The position numbers and the translations under genes were made by a program. A DNA stretch of 8,192 nt from Gammaproteobacteria bacterium (GTDB lineage Bacteria; Pseudomonadota; Gammaproteobacteria; HK1), in contig JAGRHX010000793.1 of assembly GCA_020444775.1 (NCBI GenBank), forward strand, positions 1 through 8,192, given 5' to 3'. The notes below the pieces were generated by a model. That model was not told the origin of the DNA, made no database searches, and saw only the letters and a program-made list of their open reading frames with translations. Positions within the stretch are counted from its first letter, which is position 1; each line of letters starts with the position of its first letter. Positions 6,485 to 8,192 of the stretch are shown one piece after another.

Positions 6485-6592
6485 GGCTGTCCGGGATGGC
6501 TCGCTCGTCGAGAATGCTGAAGGCGAGGCTATCATGGGGTGAACACCACGGGCACGTTGGTGGCTCCATCGGAAGCGGAGACCTGCAGCGAG
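6485..6592. promoter_or_regulatory. Divergent promoter region of the CMD-like and DUF2797 genes
   Basis: These 108 bases lie between two divergent starts and probably hold both promoters. TATCAT at 6530-6535 matches the -10 consensus at five of six positions on the plus strand, but no good -35 is 17 bases away. If this box is used, transcription begins near 6542, downstream of the alternative GTG at 6539, and supports the DUF2797 start at 6593. CACCA (6544-6548) can pair weakly with TGGTG nearby. The assignment is tentative. Confidence 0.35.
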
Positions 6593-7408
6593 ATGAGCGA
6601 GCTCCTGGGCGAGGGCCCTATTGCCAAGATGCGAGTGACGCTGGGCGATCCGGTCGACTATGTGCTGCCGATTGGTGGCGCGTCGCTTGCAATGAACGCG
6701 TTGCTCGGCGAGCCAATCTCGATCGAGTTCCTGGGCGCGATCGAGTGCGTCCACTGTGGACGCCGCACCCGTCGCAGCTTCAATCAGGGTTATTGCTATC
6801 CCTGTTTCAAATCCCTCGCTCAGTGCGACCTGTGTGTGGTCCGCCCGGAGCTGTGTCATTTCGCCCAGGGCACCTGCCGGGAGCCCGACTGGGGCCGGAC
6901 CCATTGCCTGCGAGCGCACAGTGTCTATCTGGCCAACGCCTCCGGACTGAAGGTCGGTATCACCCGCGGTACCGATCCGACCACCCGCTGGATCGATCAG
7001 GGCGCCACTCAGGGCCTGGTCATTCGTAGCGTCGAGGACCGGTTGCGCGCCGGCCAGCTCGAAGTCGCACTCAAGCAATTCGCCGCCGACCGGACGGACT
7101 GGCGCCGGATGTTGCGCGGCCAGGCCGAACGTCTGGATCTGGTTGCCGAGCGTGACCGGCTGTGGAGCTTGCTGAACGATGCGCATCCGGACGCGGCTCG
7201 CAGCGGCGCGAGCCCGCTACCGCCCTTCGAGCTGGCGATTCACTATCCGGTGTACCGGTATCCGTCCAAGCCGGTGAGCCACAATCTGGACCGAACACCG
7301 GTGCTCAGCGGCCGCCTGGACGGCATCAAGGGCCAGTACCTCATCCTTGGCGAGACCGTGATCAATCTGCGTCGATTCGCGGGCTACCGGCTGCGCGTGA
7401 CACGCTGA
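6593..7408 (+). CDS. DUF2797 protein with cysteine pairs and GIY-YIG-like segment
   Basis: This 271-residue protein is recognisable as DUF2797, an uncharacterised family. Its N-terminal half has CVHC (52-55), CYPC (68-71), CDLC (78-81) and further Cys at 88, 95 and 105, fit for binding one or two zinc ions. It continues VYLANASGLKVGITRGTDPT (111-130), then TRWIDQGA (131-138) and an acidic helix LEVALKQF with Glu157 and W170. That order (VYL, KVGIT, Arg132, Glu157) resembles the GIY-YIG/T5orf172 nuclease core; this is my inference. I chose ATG 6593 because MSELLGEGPIAKM.V.LGDPV fits the family N-terminus; GTG 6539 (18 codons longer, AAGGCGAGG at 6519-6527) is the alternative. The ribosome site for 6593 is only a GGAG 12 bases upstream. 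The last 70 residues (205-271), with YPVYRYPSKP and an ILGETVINLRRFAGY end, are a separate family-typical part. No signal peptide or membrane segment. It may bind nucleic acid. Confidence 0.85.
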   Translation: MSELLGEGPIAKMRVTLGDPVDYVLPIGGASLAMNALLGEPISIEFLGAIECVHCGRRTRRSFNQGYCYPCFKSLAQCDLCVVRPELCHFAQGTCREPDWGRTHCLRAHSVYLANASGLKVGITRGTDPTTRWIDQGATQGLVIRSVEDRLRAGQLEVALKQFAADRTDWRRMLRGQAERLDLVAERDRLWSLLNDAHPDAARSGASPLPPFELAIHYPVYRYPSKPVSHNLDRTPVLSGRLDGIKGQYLILGETVINLRRFAGYRLRVTR

Positions 7409-7498
7409 GTCCGGCGCTCGCCCATGGAGCCCCGGCTCGAAGCAATTCGTGCAGGGGTTCCCCAAGCTTCCCCACCACGCCGTTACTGGAGTGATTCG

Positions 7499-7981
7499 AT
7501 GGACAAGTACGTAGTGACCAAAGCGGAGATCGACGAATACGAAGGCCTTTCGAAGACCCACTTCCTCAATGACAACGCAAAACGCGTGAACAAGTCACTC
7601 GGTGATCTAACCGGGCTCAAGGGGATCGGATTCCACCTCATCGAGGTGCCGCCCGGCTGCGACTCGACCGAGCTGCATATGCACCACCTGGAGGAGGAGT
7701 GTGTCTACGTGCTGGAGGGCGAAGCGCAGGCCACCATCGGCAACCAGACCGTGCAGGTCGGGCCCGGCGACTTCATCGGCTACCGGGCCGGTGGCGAGGC
7801 ACACAAGCTGACCAATACCGGCAGGTCGCCGCTGAAGTGCATCGTCGTTGGCCAGCGGCTGCCGAACGATGTCGGTGACTATCCGCGGCAGGGCAAGCGA
7901 CTGTTCCGGATCCAGGGGCTGCCATGGAACCTCGTGGACATCGAGGCGATCTCCGAGCCGGTCGCCGGGGCCAAGGCCTGA
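7499..7981 (+). CDS. Single-domain cupin protein
   Basis: The 160-residue protein has one cupin barrel with both motifs. Motif 1 runs from G53 to G74: H60 and H62, Glu67, then G74 (HMHHLEEECVYVLEG). Motif 2 is GDFIGYRAGGEAHKLTN (90-106), with His102 and Asn106. His60, His62, Glu67 and His102 would hold one divalent metal, usually Fe, Mn or Zn. Small cupins of this kind (COG3837-like) have no agreed reaction; some are sugar isomerases, dioxygenases or metabolite sensors. The start is ATG 7499 with GGAGTGA at 7488-7494; an upstream in-frame ATG at 7424 lacks this site and adds Arg/Pro-rich sequence. It lies 90 bases after DUF2797 on the same strand and could be read through from it. Cytoplasmic; no signal peptide. 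Confidence 0.9.
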   Translation: MDKYVVTKAEIDEYEGLSKTHFLNDNAKRVNKSLGDLTGLKGIGFHLIEVPPGCDSTELHMHHLEEECVYVLEGEAQATIGNQTVQVGPGDFIGYRAGGEAHKLTNTGRSPLKCIVVGQRLPNDVGDYPRQGKRLFRIQGLPWNLVDIEAISEPVAGAKA

Positions 7982-8005
7982 TCGGGCGCGCACGCCAGAT
8001 CGCCA

Positions 8006-8044
8006 GCCACGTGTTCGTGGCCCGTCGGGACGAATGCCCGGGCC
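8006..8044 (+). terminator. Hairpin pair after the cupin gene
   Basis: GCCACG (8006-8011) pairs with CGTGGC (8016-8021) around TGTT. An overlapping alternative pairs GGCCCG (8019-8024) with CGGGCC (8039-8044). The two share bases 8019-8021 and exclude each other. Neither has a T-run, so termination is plausible from position but not proven. Confidence 0.35.
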
Positions 8045-8096
8045 AGTCGTGAGGATTGCCGTCGTGCGATCAGCCGCAAACACGACACGCATCACA

Positions 8097-8121
8097 TTTC
8101 CAACGCGTGAAATTTTGGAAA
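8097..8121. repeat. Inverted repeat TTTCCAA-N11-TTGGAAA, possible operator
   Basis: TTTCCAA at 8097-8103 and TTGGAAA at 8115-8121 are perfect 7-bp inverted arms separated by 11 bases in an AT-rich patch. A dimeric regulator could bind such a site. The gene it would control is not in the window. Confidence 0.4.
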
Positions 8122-8128
8122 CGTTAAT

Positions 8129-8171
8129 CCTGTCACGCGATCCGAGCATCGAATGTGCCGAACGTCACAGG
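8129..8171. repeat. Imperfect inverted repeat CCTGTCACG / CGTCACAGG
   Basis: CCTGTCACG (8129-8137) and CGTCACAGG (8163-8171) are inverted with eight of nine positions matching and 25 bases between them. GTCAC also appears directly in both arms. It lies next to the TTTCCAA repeat, so together they may form a control region. It could also be chance in a short stretch. Confidence 0.25.
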
Positions 8172-8192
8172 CAATGCCCGGCGCCGAGACTA

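Larger units (their letters stand above)
7982..8192. other. Non-coding right end with hairpin and inverted repeats
   Basis: No supported gene lies in these 211 bases; the reverse-strand open frames here are shadows of the cupin gene. The first part holds GC-rich hairpins, the second (8090-8130) is the most AT-rich patch of the window and contains inverted repeats. This looks like a terminator followed by the promoter region of a gene outside the window. Confidence 0.5.

Noticed and set aside
6485..7186. Long minus-strand extension of the CMD-like gene through the DUF2797 gene
   Set aside because: It is the reverse-strand shadow of DUF2797; the family sequence begins at MSERIQ (6484).
7424..7498. 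Earlier in-frame ATG for the cupin
   Set aside because: It lacks a ribosome site and adds Arg/Pro-rich residues, while ATG 7499 has GGAGTGA at good spacing.

Overview
This is GC-rich chromosomal DNA with the codon use and gene content of a proteobacterium. The DUF2797 protein and the carboxymuconolactone-decarboxylase-like protein resemble gammaproteobacterial homologues as I remember them, so a gammaproteobacterium is my best guess; there is no 16S or other marker gene here to prove it. I see no tRNA, rRNA, CRISPR array, insertion sequence, integrase or phage gene. The window looks like ordinary chromosome of mostly single-gene units rather than an island.

Layout from left to right. Bases 1-82 (minus strand) hold the first 27 codons of a MetY-type O-acetylhomoserine sulfhydrylase. 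A 250-base divergent region with a tandem 10-bp repeat separates it from a plus-strand hydantoinase B/oxoprolinase-family gene (333-2372), which has no hydantoinase A partner beside it and carries an extra C-terminal domain. After a 379-base non-coding leader with a 9-bp long-range stem comes a large exported protein (2752-5094): a signal peptide, a His-rich linker, a choice-of-anchor-I-type beta-propeller, a phytase-like esterase domain and a His/Arg/Trp tail. A strong GC hairpin follows its stop codon.

The minus strand then carries a GNAT acetyltransferase (5199-5804) and, upstream of it, a carboxymuconolactone-decarboxylase/AhpD-like protein without the redox cysteines (5921-6484). Divergent from the latter is a DUF2797 protein (6593-7408), with cysteine pairs followed by a segment that reads like a GIY-YIG nuclease core. 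A small cupin (7499-7981) ends the coding part. The last 211 bases hold a hairpin and an AT-richer patch with two inverted repeats, probably the control region of a gene outside the window.

The genes do not form one evident pathway. MetY (sulfur amino acids) and hydantoinase B (amide or ATP-dependent hydrolysis/carboxylation) share a divergent control region. The phytase-like protein acts outside the cytoplasm. The GNAT, CMD-like, DUF2797 and cupin proteins are small cytoplasmic proteins of unknown or general function. The most interesting reading is the possible GIY-YIG-like catalytic core in DUF2797; I do not see a clear multi-gene novel system.
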